Positions 45,755 to 55,062 of a stretch of DNA of 64,000 bases are shown in pieces. Origin of the DNA: Prochlorococcus marinus CUG1433 (GTDB taxonomy: Bacteria; Cyanobacteriota; Cyanobacteriia; PCC-6307; Cyanobiaceae); NCBI GenBank assembly GCA_017644425.1, contig JAEPLN010000001.1, positions 868,001 to 932,000 on the forward strand. Direction: 5' to 3'. The position numbers and the translations under genes were made by a program. The first letter of the stretch is position 1; the number at the start of each line of letters is the position of its first letter. The notes beneath the pieces are model-generated. The model was given only the letters and a program-made list of their open reading frames with translations, was not told the DNA's origin and searched no databases.

Positions 45755-46759
45755 ATGAGTTTTAATCAATCTAATTCTATGAAAAATATTCATAAATTAA
45801 GTATTGCTCCAATGATGGATTGTACTGATAAACATTTCAGGATGATAATGAGAAAAATAAGTTCTAAAGCCCTGTTATATACTGAAATGATTGTTGCTCA
45901 AAGTTTAGTTTATACAAATAAAAAAGATAATTTTCTAGATTTTAATAAAGAGGAGCATCCAATATCTATTCAATTTGGTGGAGACGATCCTTTAATTCTT
46001 AAAGAGGCTGCTTTAATGGCACAGGATTGGGGTTATGACGAAATAAACTTCAATGTTGGCTGTCCAAGTCCAAGAGTCTGCTCGGGCAACTTTGGCGCTT
46101 CACTAATGAAAGATCCTATAAAAGTTGCAAAATGCATAGAATCTTTAAAAAATAATTGTAGCTTACCTGTCACGATCAAACACAGAATTGGTGTTGACGA
46201 AGATGATAGCTTCAGTCACTTGAATAAATTCGTAAGGTTCGTTGCAAATGCTGGTGCTGATAGATTTACAGTTCATGCTAGGAAAGCCATACTAAAAGGT
46301 CTTAATCCAAAACAAAACAGAACTATACCTCCACTAAAATATGATCTAGTAAAAAAATTAAAAAGATTCAATCCAGAATTATTAATTGAAATCAATGGTG
46401 GTTTTAATAGTATCGATGAATCAATAAAAGCACTAGATGATTTTGATGGTGTAATGATTGGAAGATCAGTGTATAAACATCCTTTGAGATGGTCTAAAAT
46501 TGACCAAAAAGTATATGGAATAAATACAAAACCTAAATCTGCCTCAGATATAATCTTCTCCTTAATTCCTTACATAGATGAACATCTAAGAAATGGAGGA
46601 AAATCTTGGGACATTTGTAAACATCTTATTAACTTAGTCGAGAGTGTTCCAAAAGCAAAAATTTGGAGAAATCAGATTTCAATTAAATCTATAAAAAAGG
46701 AATTAGACACCGATTATCTTATTAAATTGACAACTAAGCTTAAAGAAATGGGATACTAA
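45755..46759 (+). CDS. dusA: tRNA-dihydrouridine synthase, DusA type
   Basis: A flavin enzyme that reduces uridine in the tRNA D-loop. Family features: LSIAPMMDCTDKHFRMIMR, the catalytic Cys in NVGCPSPRVCSGNFGASLM, RHRIGVDE-like KHRIGVDE and VHARKAILKGLNPKQNR (the DusA signature). I start it at the ATG at 45755, preceded by AAAAGG, giving 334 residues; an upstream ATG (45722) would overlap msrB more. It overlaps the 3' end of the RRM gene by four bases. Confidence 0.92.
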   Translation: MSFNQSNSMKNIHKLSIAPMMDCTDKHFRMIMRKISSKALLYTEMIVAQSLVYTNKKDNFLDFNKEEHPISIQFGGDDPLILKEAALMAQDWGYDEINFNVGCPSPRVCSGNFGASLMKDPIKVAKCIESLKNNCSLPVTIKHRIGVDEDDSFSHLNKFVRFVANAGADRFTVHARKAILKGLNPKQNRTIPPLKYDLVKKLKRFNPELLIEINGGFNSIDESIKALDDFDGVMIGRSVYKHPLRWSKIDQKVYGINTKPKSASDIIFSLIPYIDEHLRNGGKSWDICKHLINLVESVPKAKIWRNQISIKSIKKELDTDYLIKLTTKLKEMGY

Positions 46760-47370
46760 TTTTCACCATTTGATTCATTACCATCATTTGAAGCACGCCT
46801 TTTTCTCCTACTTCTTCCACTCTCATATTCTGAATTTTCACTAGAGTTTCCAAAACTTCTATCTTCCCAGCCTTCTGCACCAGAGGATTTATTGGTGTAA
46901 GAGGTATTAAGGTCATTATTACCACCGCTATTACCGCCGCCATAACCACCGCTATTACCGCCGCCATAACCACCGCTATTACCGCCGCCATAACCGCCGC
47001 CGCCATAACCGCCGCTATTACCGCCACCGTAACCACCGCTATTACCGCCGCCATAACCACCGCCGCCATAACCGCCGCTATTACCGCCACCGTAACCACC
47101 TCTTCCACCCCTTCGAGGCCCTCCAGAACCTCTAGGCTCTGCCTTATTAATTCGTAATGGTCTACCCATAAGCTCTGTACCTTGCAAACCATCAATAGCA
47201 GTTGACTCAATTGATTCGTCTGCCATTTCAACAAATGCAAATCCTCTTTTTCTTCCAGTATCTCTCTCAAGAGGAAGAGAACAATTTAAAACTTCTCCAA
47301 AAGGAGCAAACAATTGTAAAACATCTTCACGTTCTGCACGGAATGGCAAATTGCCAACAAAAATACTCAC
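46756..47370 (-). CDS. Glycine-rich RNA-binding protein (single RRM)
   Basis: A 204-residue cyanobacterial Rbp. It starts at GTG with SIFVGNLPFRA (RNP2) and has KRGFAFVEM (RNP1) in an RRM of about 80 residues. A long Gly/Tyr/Asn repeat tail follows (about residues 88-150, units like GGGNSGGYGGG), and a charged end (SRRKRRASND). Proteins of this type bind RNA and help cold acclimation or mRNA localisation. The tail is encoded by perfect repeats (46921-47095), so its length may vary between strains. Confidence 0.93.
   Translation of the reverse strand: MSIFVGNLPFRAEREDVLQLFAPFGEVLNCSLPLERDTGRKRGFAFVEMADESIESTAIDGLQGTELMGRPLRINKAEPRGSGGPRRGGRGGYGGGNSGGYGGGGYGGGNSGGYGGGNSGGYGGGGYGGGNSGGYGGGNSGGYGGGNSGGNNDLNTSYTNKSSGAEGWEDRSFGNSSENSEYESGRSRRKRRASNDGNESNGEN
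46917..47095. repeat. Coding minisatellite in the RRM protein tail
   Basis: Tandem units such as ACCGCCGCCATAACCACCGC repeat many times with small changes and encode GGG(N/G)SGGYGGG. It is by far the most GC-rich stretch of the window. Confidence 0.85.
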
Positions 47371-47487
47371 TTTAATCTCAACAAAGAAAAATTTACCTAA
47401 TTAAAAAAACTACAATAAGCAGTCTTATAACGTTACTCTATTATTCTACTTCAAAGAATACCCTTGTTGTAGAAAAACAATGCAGAT

Positions 47488-48867
47488 TCAAAGTAACAAT
47501 TTTTTTTGCCAATTATTTAACTCCTTTTCTACTTGAGCAAACCCTGTTCCACCTTCACTTGTTCTTGACGTAACTACATTAAAAGGTTGAATATCAACAA
47601 ATACATCCTCTTCGAATTCAAGATGAAATTTTTTAAATTCATCAATTGTAAGGTTTTTAAATAAAATTCTTCTCTCTAAGCAATATTTAACAATTTCACC
47701 CACAACTTGATAAGCGGTCCTAAATGGAACATTTTTACCAACCAAATAATCTGCTAAATCAGTTGCATTAGAAAAGTCATTTTCTACTGAATCAGACAAA
47801 TTTTTTATATTAAATTCTATGCCCTCGTTGATTAAAATAGTCATTGCCTTTATGCAAGATGACAAAGTCTCTGCAGTATCGAATATAGGTTCCTTATCCT
47901 CTTGAAAATCCTTATTGTAAGCAAGTGGCACTCCTTTAACCATGGTTAACAATGCTTGTAGATGTCCATATACTCTTCCTGTTTTACCTCTTATCAATTC
48001 TGGAACATCTGGATTTTTTTTCTGCGGCATTAAGCTACTGCCAGTAGCACAATTATCTGTTAATTTTGCAAAAGAAAATTCATCAGTTACCCATAAAATT
48101 ATTTCTTCTGAAATTTTACTTAGATGAGACATTGCCAAGGCGGAGGCGGATACAAATTCTATACAAAAATCTCTATCACTCACCGCATCAATACTATTTT
48201 TATAGATATTTTCGAAACCCAATTCTGCAGCTGTAAAGTTCCTATCAATTTTTATTTTTGTCCCCGCTAATGCTGCAGATCCCAATGGAGAAATATTGAC
48301 TCTTGCTCTTACCTCTTTAAACCTTTCTCGATCTCTTTGAAACATTTCTAAATATGCCAGTAAATGATGGGCTAAAGATAATGGTTGTGCTCTTTGCATA
48401 TGTGTATATCCAGGAATTAAGGTATAGATATTAGATTTAGCAAGATAAAAAAAGGATTTTTGCAAATCAGTTAACAAAATTTCAAGATAATCAATCTCTT
48501 TTCTGAGCCACAATCTTAAATCTGTACCAACCTGATCATTTCTACTTCTACCAGTATGTAATTTCTTCCCTGTTTCGCCAATTAAGTTAATTAGTTTTTC
48601 TTCAATACAATAGTGAATATCTTCAGAGGGAGGTTTAGGAGAAAATTTACCCTCCAAATACTCAACTTTTATTAACTCAAGACCTTTAATGATTTGCAAA
48701 GTTTCAGAAGAAGTTAAAACTTGAGTTTTGCCAAGCATTTTTGCATGAGCAATCGAACAATCTAGATCCTCTAAAATAAGCTTTTTATCAAAGCCAATTG
48801 AAGCATTAAACTTTTCAATAAAAGGATTAAGAGTATTATCAAATCTTTTACTCCAAACTTTTGCCAT
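47488..48867 (-). CDS. argH: Argininosuccinate lyase
   Basis: A 459-residue enzyme that splits argininosuccinate to arginine and fumarate, the last step of arginine synthesis. The superfamily signature [12 protein letters not shown] is present, along with SIAHAKML and [17 protein letters not shown] (substrate-binding regions) and [10 protein letters not shown] near the end. It starts at ATG; length is typical. It lies alone between the RRM and phosphatase genes. Confidence 0.97.
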   Translation of the reverse strand: MAKVWSKRFDNTLNPFIEKFNASIGFDKKLILEDLDCSIAHAKMLGKTQVLTSSETLQIIKGLELIKVEYLEGKFSPKPPSEDIHYCIEEKLINLIGETGKKLHTGRSRNDQVGTDLRLWLRKEIDYLEILLTDLQKSFFYLAKSNIYTLIPGYTHMQRAQPLSLAHHLLAYLEMFQRDRERFKEVRARVNISPLGSAALAGTKIKIDRNFTAAELGFENIYKNSIDAVSDRDFCIEFVSASALAMSHLSKISEEIILWVTDEFSFAKLTDNCATGSSLMPQKKNPDVPELIRGKTGRVYGHLQALLTMVKGVPLAYNKDFQEDKEPIFDTAETLSSCIKAMTILINEGIEFNIKNLSDSVENDFSNATDLADYLVGKNVPFRTAYQVVGEIVKYCLERRILFKNLTIDEFKKFHLEFEEDVFVDIQPFNVVTSRTSEGGTGFAQVEKELNNWQKKLLL

Positions 48868-48928
48868 ATCAATTTTAACTTTAGATATCTCTAATAAAGC
48901 ATTTTTTTATATGGGTGACAAAAAATAT

Positions 48929-50272
48929 CTATTTCACTTTCAAAATGACGATGGATGCATCATCCTCCAAGTGCCTATTTTGCCCTGTAAAGTCATCTAA
49001 TTTTTTAAATATTCTATTTAAAATTTCTTGAGATGTATAGGATTGCTTGCATAGTTTTGTAAGAATTTTAATTAACCTATCTTCATCAAATCTTTGACCT
49101 AAAGAATTAGAAGTATCGATTACTCCATCGGTATAATAAAGCAATAAATCATTTTGATTAAGCTTGATTTCACCGCAACTGTATTCGGCATTCTGTTGTA
49201 AGCCAAGGACAAATCCTTCTGCATCTAATTTTATAATTTTCTGATCTAAACTTTTCCAAAGTAAAGGAGGATTATGCGCTGCATTTGCAAATCTCAATTT
49301 TCTCGTTCTAGGGTCATAGTCTGAATAAAATAATGTCACAAATCTATGTGATTGATCTAAATCATTTATTGCAAGTTGATTCAAATCATGCAAGATTCTA
49401 TCTGGAGGTAAACCTGTAAGAACCTCTGCACGTAGCATGCCTCTTAGCATTGTCATCAGAAGACCAGCAGGAATACCTTTGCCCATAACATCACCTATAA
49501 CCAACGCCCATCTAGCTTTTTGTTTTCTTTTTTCTGAGATATTTGTCTTTAAACACATAAAATCATAATAATCACCGCCTAACTGCAGAGCTGGTCTACA
49601 ATGAGCTGCAAGATCAACTCCATCAATAGTTGGACAATAAACTGGAAGTAATTGAGATTGAATTTCAGCTCCAGTAGAAATTTCTCGATCTACCTGCTCA
49701 TGCTTTTTATTTGTTTTAATTAAGCAGTAATTTTCTAATCCAACGGCTAGAGAATTTTGGATAAAATTAAAATTACAATCATCATGTATTGATTCGTCAG
49801 GTAAACCCTTGCTAATAATATAAATAAATCCTCTACATTTTCCCCTAGATAAAATTTTTTCCGTATCTATTTTATATTCTTTAAAATAATTTTTTAAAGA
49901 ATTTTCAAAAGTTATAATTTCTTTTATTTTAAAATTTTTAGAAAAATTAAATTGGTTTAAAAAATTGTGAATTTCTTCCTCAATCTTCAAAAATTCATCA
50001 CTAGCAGAAATTTTTATATTTTCATGCCATATTTCCCCCTCATAATTAAGAGGAATAATCAATATTATTTTTTGATTATAAATATGTTTAAAAATTAAGC
50101 ATATATAGTCCAGTAATCTATTTACATTAGAGAAAGATTTTAAATAATATGCGAGCGATGATGCAATTTCAGCAAATTTATATTTATTGTTTAAAGATTC
50201 TTCAGATTCATTATCTAAAAATTCTTGAATAAATTTGTTTGAAAATAATTTTTCTTTTTGATTATTTTGCAC
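48929..50272 (-). CDS. PP2C/SpoIIE-type serine phosphatase (RsbU-like)
   Basis: A 447-residue protein starting at GTG. An N-terminal part (about 1-200) may be a GAF-like sensor domain; the C-terminal RsbU phosphatase domain has RPALQLGGDYYDFMCL, WALVIGDVMGKGIPAGLLM and DDASIVILKVK with the metal-binding Asp residues. Such phosphatases act on anti-sigma-factor antagonists. No partner gene is nearby. The N-terminal domain assignment is uncertain. Confidence 0.88.
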   Translation of the reverse strand: MQNNQKEKLFSNKFIQEFLDNESEESLNNKYKFAEIASSLAYYLKSFSNVNRLLDYICLIFKHIYNQKIILIIPLNYEGEIWHENIKISASDEFLKIEEEIHNFLNQFNFSKNFKIKEIITFENSLKNYFKEYKIDTEKILSRGKCRGFIYIISKGLPDESIHDDCNFNFIQNSLAVGLENYCLIKTNKKHEQVDREISTGAEIQSQLLPVYCPTIDGVDLAAHCRPALQLGGDYYDFMCLKTNISEKRKQKARWALVIGDVMGKGIPAGLLMTMLRGMLRAEVLTGLPPDRILHDLNQLAINDLDQSHRFVTLFYSDYDPRTRKLRFANAAHNPPLLWKSLDQKIIKLDAEGFVLGLQQNAEYSCGEIKLNQNDLLLYYTDGVIDTSNSLGQRFDEDRLIKILTKLCKQSYTSQEILNRIFKKLDDFTGQNRHLEDDASIVILKVK

Positions 50273-50339
50273 TACAAATTCAATAGATAAATATGTTTTA
50301 ACATTAAATTTAAACTTTTAAAAAAATTTAATTAAATAT

Positions 50340-51599
50340 TCATTTATCTGCAAGCAAAGCCTCCACAAATTCATAGCTATTAAAAGGTCTCAAATCTTTT
50401 ATACCCTCGCCAGCCCCAATAAATCTAATAGGCAAATTTACTTCTTCAGATACAGCTAAAGAAACACCTCCTCTGGAAGTACCATCTAATTTAGTAATAA
50501 TTGCTCCACTTAAGTTTGCTGATTTAGCAAAACTTTTTGCTTGCTTTAGGCCATTTTGACCTTGACTTGCATCTAAAACTAATAATGATTCGATAATGGC
50601 TTCTGGAGCCTTCTTATCAATAATTTTTTTTATTTTTGCTAATTCTTCCATTAAATTATTTTTTGTTTGTAATCTTCCTGCTGTATCAACTAGCAATAAT
50701 TCAACATTTCTTTTTATTGCAGAATTAATAGCATCAAAAACTACTGCTGCTGGATCAGCATTTTTTGATTGATTAGATATTACATCGACATTACTCCTTT
50801 CACCCCATACTTTTAATTGTTCTACAGCAGCAGCTCTGAAAGTATCAGCAGCAGCAATTAATGTTTTATAGTTACTTTTTGAAGACAAATATGCTAATTT
50901 TCCTAAAGTTGTGGTTTTACCAACGCCGTTAACGCCTACTAGTAGCCAAACATTTAAATTGCCCTTTTGTGGCACTAATAATTCGGTACCTGAATTTTTT
51001 ATTGGTTTGTCGATAATTAATTTTAATTCCTTCTTTAAAAATTTTATTCCTGCTTCTCCACCTACTACTTCTTCGTTCAATTTCTTTCTTAAAGAACTTA
51101 TGACTTTATCAGTTGAAGCAATACCGACATCTGCTCTTATTAATAAAGTCTCTAAATCATCAAGAGATTCTGGAGTGAGAGGATCATCCCCCAATTTATC
51201 CAATAGTTCGGTTACAAAACCTTTTCTTGTCTCTTCTAATCCTCTTTTTAATTTAGTTAACCAATCTATTTCATCTATTGATATTTGATTTACTTTTTTT
51301 CCCTGATTAGCAAGTACCATCGCAGACCAAGTAAAATTGTCATCAAATTCTCCTAATGCAGGCTCAGCAATATCATTAATCTTTTCAGGATGATTTTCTG
51401 AACTAATACTTTCAATTAATTCTTGTTTTTGCTCTTCTTGCTCCTGTAATTCTTGTTTTTGCTCTTCTTGCTCCTGTAATTCTTGTTTTTGCTCTTCTTG
51501 CTCCTGTAATTCTTGTTTTTGCTCTTCTTGTCGTTTTTTTAATAGAGCATAAGCTTGCGCTGCCCACTCTCGAGAATTATCAGCATCAGTATTTGTCAT
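50340..51599 (-). CDS. ftsY: Signal recognition particle receptor FtsY
   Basis: A 419-residue GTPase that brings SRP-bound ribosomes to the membrane. The acidic N-terminal A domain contains perfect repeats of QELQEQEEQK; the NG domain has GVNGVGKTTTLGKLA (G1), DTFRAAAVEQL, DTAGR (G3) and TKLDGTSRGG. The repeats are encoded by a 30-base tandem array (51421-51530). It is followed by the phosphatase gene and preceded by nusB. Confidence 0.97.
   Translation of the reverse strand: MTNTDADNSREWAAQAYALLKKRQEEQKQELQEQEEQKQELQEQEEQKQELQEQEEQKQELIESISSENHPEKINDIAEPALGEFDDNFTWSAMVLANQGKKVNQISIDEIDWLTKLKRGLEETRKGFVTELLDKLGDDPLTPESLDDLETLLIRADVGIASTDKVISSLRKKLNEEVVGGEAGIKFLKKELKLIIDKPIKNSGTELLVPQKGNLNVWLLVGVNGVGKTTTLGKLAYLSSKSNYKTLIAAADTFRAAAVEQLKVWGERSNVDVISNQSKNADPAAVVFDAINSAIKRNVELLLVDTAGRLQTKNNLMEELAKIKKIIDKKAPEAIIESLLVLDASQGQNGLKQAKSFAKSANLSGAIITKLDGTSRGGVSLAVSEEVNLPIRFIGAGEGIKDLRPFNSYEFVEALLADK
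51421..51530. repeat. Perfect 30-base tandem repeat in ftsY
   Basis: Three identical units starting TCTTGTTTTTGCTCTTCTTG and a partial fourth lie head to tail with no mismatch. Being in frame, a unit change adds or removes ten residues in the acidic domain. Confidence 0.95.
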
Positions 51600-51663
51600 T
51601 GATATTTATAAATCGTATTGAATAAATTTTAAATTACTATTTATTTATATCAAATAATAATTA

Positions 51664-52287
51664 CTATTTTACTGTTTGTAATCTCCTTAAAACTCCATTA
51701 ATGAATTTTCTTCCCTTTATATCGCTATATTTATTAGCTAGATTTACAGCCTCATCACAAGCAACAGCAATTGGTGTATTCAAAAAATTAATATCAACAT
51801 AGGCTAAACGCAAAATATCTCGATCAATTCTCGGCAATCTTTTTAATCTCCAGCCATCCATTACTTCATCAATTTCTGAATCAATAACTGACAAATTACT
51901 TACTATATTATGTATTCTCTGATTCACATCCTCTCTAATATCAATTTGTCCACTTGAAACAACCAATTTTGGGAAATCTAAAGTCGTCGAGAGTGTATTC
52001 ATTACAACTTCAATCTTTTTTAAAGATTTTTTAAGTTCTTCTCTAACATTTGAAAAAGAGGAATTAATCCCTTCTTGTAATTCGCTATCTAGTATTTTTT
52101 GTGATGCAATTTCCAACTCTGACTCACAATTATCCAATTCATCTCTGCAATGATTTATGAGAGTATCCAAAGCTGATTCAAAAATATTTTCTATCTGAGA
52201 GTTATTTAATTTAGAATTACCTACATCGTTTATCAAACCTAAAGATATTAAAGATAGTTCCCTAGATAGGGATTTATTATTATGCAT
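51664..52287 (-). CDS. nusB: Transcription antitermination protein NusB
   Basis: A 207-residue NusB. The C-terminal two thirds carry the family helices (WRLKRLPRIDRDILRLAYVDINFLNTPIAVACDEAVNLANKYSDIKGRKFINGVLRRL). A lengthened N-terminal segment of mixed helices is usual for cyanobacterial NusB. It acts with NusE on rRNA operon boxA. It is coupled to the DUF502 gene upstream by the TAATG overlap. Confidence 0.94.
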   Translation of the reverse strand: MHNNKSLSRELSLISLGLINDVGNSKLNNSQIENIFESALDTLINHCRDELDNCESELEIASQKILDSELQEGINSSFSNVREELKKSLKKIEVVMNTLSTTLDFPKLVVSSGQIDIREDVNQRIHNIVSNLSVIDSEIDEVMDGWRLKRLPRIDRDILRLAYVDINFLNTPIAVACDEAVNLANKYSDIKGRKFINGVLRRLQTVK

Positions 52288-53024
52288 TAATTAGGAGAAG
52301 TATTTGTGGAGGCGCGTAATTGAGAAAATAATTTTGAAAAAGTTGGATTTGTATTATTATTTTTCTCATCAGGATTAACTATTCCAGCAGAAATAATTGT
52401 TTTAAAAGCATCTTCAACAGAAATATCCAAATCCTTAACAGAAGCCTCAGGTACCAAGGTATACCAGCCAGTTGTTGGATTTGGTGCTGTAGGAATAAAA
52501 ATACTCAACAGTTTTTCTTTTAATTCTGACTGCAAAGAAGGACCAACATCACCGGTTACAAAGCCTATGCTATATAGTCCCTCACGGGGATATTCAACTA
52601 AGACAACTCTTCTAAATCGATTAGATTTATTACTTAAAAAAGTTTCAAGTAATTGCTTAAGAGTTTTATATACTGCCCCCGCCACAGGAATTTTTGATAA
52701 CGTCCCCTCTCCAAATTCTAATAACCATCTTCCAACAAAATTTCTAGCCATTAAGCCTATTAGCAAAATAGCTAACAAAGGAACAGTTAAACCCAAACTA
52801 AGATTAATTAAATCTTGCAATAAAGGATTTAAATTAATAAAAGGATTTAACTGTTTAGGAACAGATGTAACTAGTGTTAAAACAAATTTACTAACTAAAG
52901 ACGAAAGCCAAATAGTGGTTGCTAAAGGAATTACAACTAACAAACCAGCTATAAGATCATTTTTTAGATCTTGTTGGAGTCTAGATCCTAAGTTTGAATC
53001 TTGATTTTGATTAGAATCAACCAA
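52287..53024 (-). CDS. DUF502 membrane protein
   Basis: A 245-residue protein starting at TTG, with two membrane segments (DLIAGLLVVIPLATTIWLSSLV and LINLSLGLTVPLLAILLIGL) and the DUF502 segments GEGTLSKIPVAGAVYKTLKQLLETF and VEYPREGLYSIGFVTGDVG, later IPTAPNPTTGWYTLVPE. The family is widespread, and its function is unknown. It overlaps nusB by one base in the TAATG arrangement and is divergent from queG. Confidence 0.92.
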   Translation of the reverse strand: MVDSNQNQDSNLGSRLQQDLKNDLIAGLLVVIPLATTIWLSSLVSKFVLTLVTSVPKQLNPFINLNPLLQDLINLSLGLTVPLLAILLIGLMARNFVGRWLLEFGEGTLSKIPVAGAVYKTLKQLLETFLSNKSNRFRRVVLVEYPREGLYSIGFVTGDVGPSLQSELKEKLLSIFIPTAPNPTTGWYTLVPEASVKDLDISVEDAFKTIISAGIVNPDEKNNNTNPTFSKLFSQLRASTNTSPN

Positions 53025-53171
53025 AATAACGTTGCCAAATACAATAACTTTAACAATAATCTAACTGTTTTTACTGAGTAAGGATATATATTTTTTTTAT
53101 AAATTAAAATTATTTATTAGTTTCTTGTCCAAAAAATAACTTTTGAGAGAAATTTTATACATAATGAAGAG

Positions 53172-54128
53172 ATGATCAATAGCATACAAGATAAAAAAAA
53201 GATAAGTAAAAAATTGAAAGAAAGAGCAATTTCTGAAGGCTTTACAATTTCTGGAATTGCTTCAATACCTAGTAGTACTCGCTTAAAATTAAGAACTAAC
53301 GCATTAGAAAGATGGCTATCAAACAACTATCATGGTGAAATGAAATGGATGGAAGCAGAAAGAAGAAAAGATATTTGTTCACTTCTTGATGGAGCGAAAA
53401 GTGTACTAAGCGTTGGATTTAACTACTTTAATTCTCAAAATAATGAAAACCAAATCTTCAAAGTAGGAAAATTTAGTCAAGGAGAAGATTATCATAAGGT
53501 GATTTACAAAAAATTAAAGAATATTGGTGAATGGATTAACTTAGAAATTCCAGATTGCAAATGGAAAATATGTGTCGACACCTCCCCGCTTCTGGAGAAG
53601 GCATGGGCGGAAGAATCAGGTCTTGGCTGGATAGGTAAAAATAGTAATTTAATAAGCAAAAAATATGGTTCCTGGTTTACTTTAGGTTTTTTAATACTTA
53701 CAAAAGACTTAGTACCAGATAAACCTCATCAACCCCTTTGCGGAAAATGTGATAAGTGTATTGAATATTGTCCCACAAATGCAATAGTTGAACCTTTTGT
53801 AATAAATTCTGAACTATGTATTGCATATCACACAATAGAAAACAGAAAAGAAACTATGCCAAAAAAAATAGAAGAAAATTTAAATGGATGGGTTGCAGGA
53901 TGTGATATTTGCCAAGATGTCTGTCCTTGGAATAAGTCAGTGCCATATAACAATACAGTCGACACGGAACCAAAAGAATGGATTAAAAATCTTAATATTG
54001 AATCATTAAATTGGGATGATGAAATGTGGGGAAAAAATCTTAAAGGAACTACATTAAAAAGAATCAAACCATGGATGTGGAAAAGAAACATAAAAGCAAA
54101 TTTAAAAAATCAATCAATTAATGTATGA
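53172..54128 (+). CDS. queG: Epoxyqueuosine reductase
   Basis: A 318-residue iron-sulfur, cobalamin-dependent enzyme for the last step of tRNA queuosine. Two 4Fe-4S motifs are present (CGKCDKCIEYCPTNAI and CDICQDVCPWN), and the N-terminal part has the WLSNNYHGEMKWM and CVDTSPLLEKAWAEESGLGWIGKN segments of the family. Its stop overlaps the ATG of the TPR gene by four bases, so both are translated together. Confidence 0.95.
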   Translation: MINSIQDKKKISKKLKERAISEGFTISGIASIPSSTRLKLRTNALERWLSNNYHGEMKWMEAERRKDICSLLDGAKSVLSVGFNYFNSQNNENQIFKVGKFSQGEDYHKVIYKKLKNIGEWINLEIPDCKWKICVDTSPLLEKAWAEESGLGWIGKNSNLISKKYGSWFTLGFLILTKDLVPDKPHQPLCGKCDKCIEYCPTNAIVEPFVINSELCIAYHTIENRKETMPKKIEENLNGWVAGCDICQDVCPWNKSVPYNNTVDTEPKEWIKNLNIESLNWDDEMWGKNLKGTTLKRIKPWMWKRNIKANLKNQSINV

Positions 54129-54988
54129 AAAAATTTCTTGAAAGTTTAATCTTTATTTATTTAATTAGTTTTTACTGTTTAAAAATAGAGCAAGCCCAAT
54201 CAATAGTTCCTTACTATTACTTTCCATCAACCAAAAATTTGCAAAGAGAAAGTTTATCTATAGGCAAAAATGCATATCAACTTTTATATTTTGGACAATA
54301 TAAAGAAAGCTTAAACTTAGCAAAATTAGCTGTAAAACTTAATAAGTCGGATGAAAAATTATGGTTAATTTTGTCTGAAGCACAAGTAGCTAATAAACTC
54401 TTCAAAAATGCTTTAAATTCTTTAGATCAAGCTCAAAAAATCAATCCAAATATGAGCGAAATTTACTTTGCAAAAAGTACTATCTACTTTGAAATATCTC
54501 AACTAAAAAACGCGAAAACTTCTTTAGAAAAAGGATTAAAATTTGAGCCAGAAAACTACAAAGCTATTTTTCAATTAGGAAATATTTTTTTAATAGAAAA
54601 AAATTTTTCAAAAGCTATCGAGTTATATGATAAATCTTTACAAATTAAATCAAATTTCTGGCAGGCAATCAACAATAAAGGGTTAGCGTATTTCGAAAAA
54701 AACAATATAAATCAATCAATTAAATTTTTTAAAAAGGCAATCTCAATTCAAGAAAACGCAGAACCCTTGCTAGGGCTTGCTTCATGTTTAAGAATAAAAG
54801 ATATTACATTATCTATTGAACTCGCAAAAAAAGCTCTAGCAAAAGATCCCAATTACGTTAACTACCAATATAGAAAAAAACAGTTATGGGGAGAAAAATT
54901 ACAGGCCTCTACAAAAATCCTTTTACAAAATGATCAACTTCAAAAAGACGTAATAATTGCAATATCAAAAATAAATGCGTCTTCTTGA
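54125..54988 (+). CDS. Secreted TPR-repeat protein
   Basis: A 287-residue protein with a signal-like N-terminus (FLESLIFIYLISFYCLKIEQAQS) and about five tetratricopeptide repeats (e.g. ALNSLDQAQKINPNMSEIYFAKS, SKAIELYDKSLQIKSNFWQAINNKG). TPRs bind protein partners. It is coupled to queG by ATGA and is followed by the topoisomerase subunit gene. Its role is unknown; periplasmic or lumenal location is inferred from the signal. Confidence 0.87.
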   Translation: MKKFLESLIFIYLISFYCLKIEQAQSIVPYYYFPSTKNLQRESLSIGKNAYQLLYFGQYKESLNLAKLAVKLNKSDEKLWLILSEAQVANKLFKNALNSLDQAQKINPNMSEIYFAKSTIYFEISQLKNAKTSLEKGLKFEPENYKAIFQLGNIFLIEKNFSKAIELYDKSLQIKSNFWQAINNKGLAYFEKNNINQSIKFFKKAISIQENAEPLLGLASCLRIKDITLSIELAKKALAKDPNYVNYQYRKKQLWGEKLQASTKILLQNDQLQKDVIIAISKINASS

Positions 54989-55062
54989 TTTTCAATACTG
55001 GTAAAAATTTTTTTTCATATTAGTCTTAATTTAATTATAAATAAATATTCAATTTTTCATTA

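Noticed and set aside
46740-47270. 176-residue Val/Ala-rich frame
   Set aside because: Shadow frame of the repetitive RRM tail; the RRM frame has both RNP motifs.
51421-51530. Possible CRISPR array
   Set aside because: The units are contiguous, without spacers, and code in frame for ftsY; no cas genes are present apart from the distant Cas4-like nuclease.
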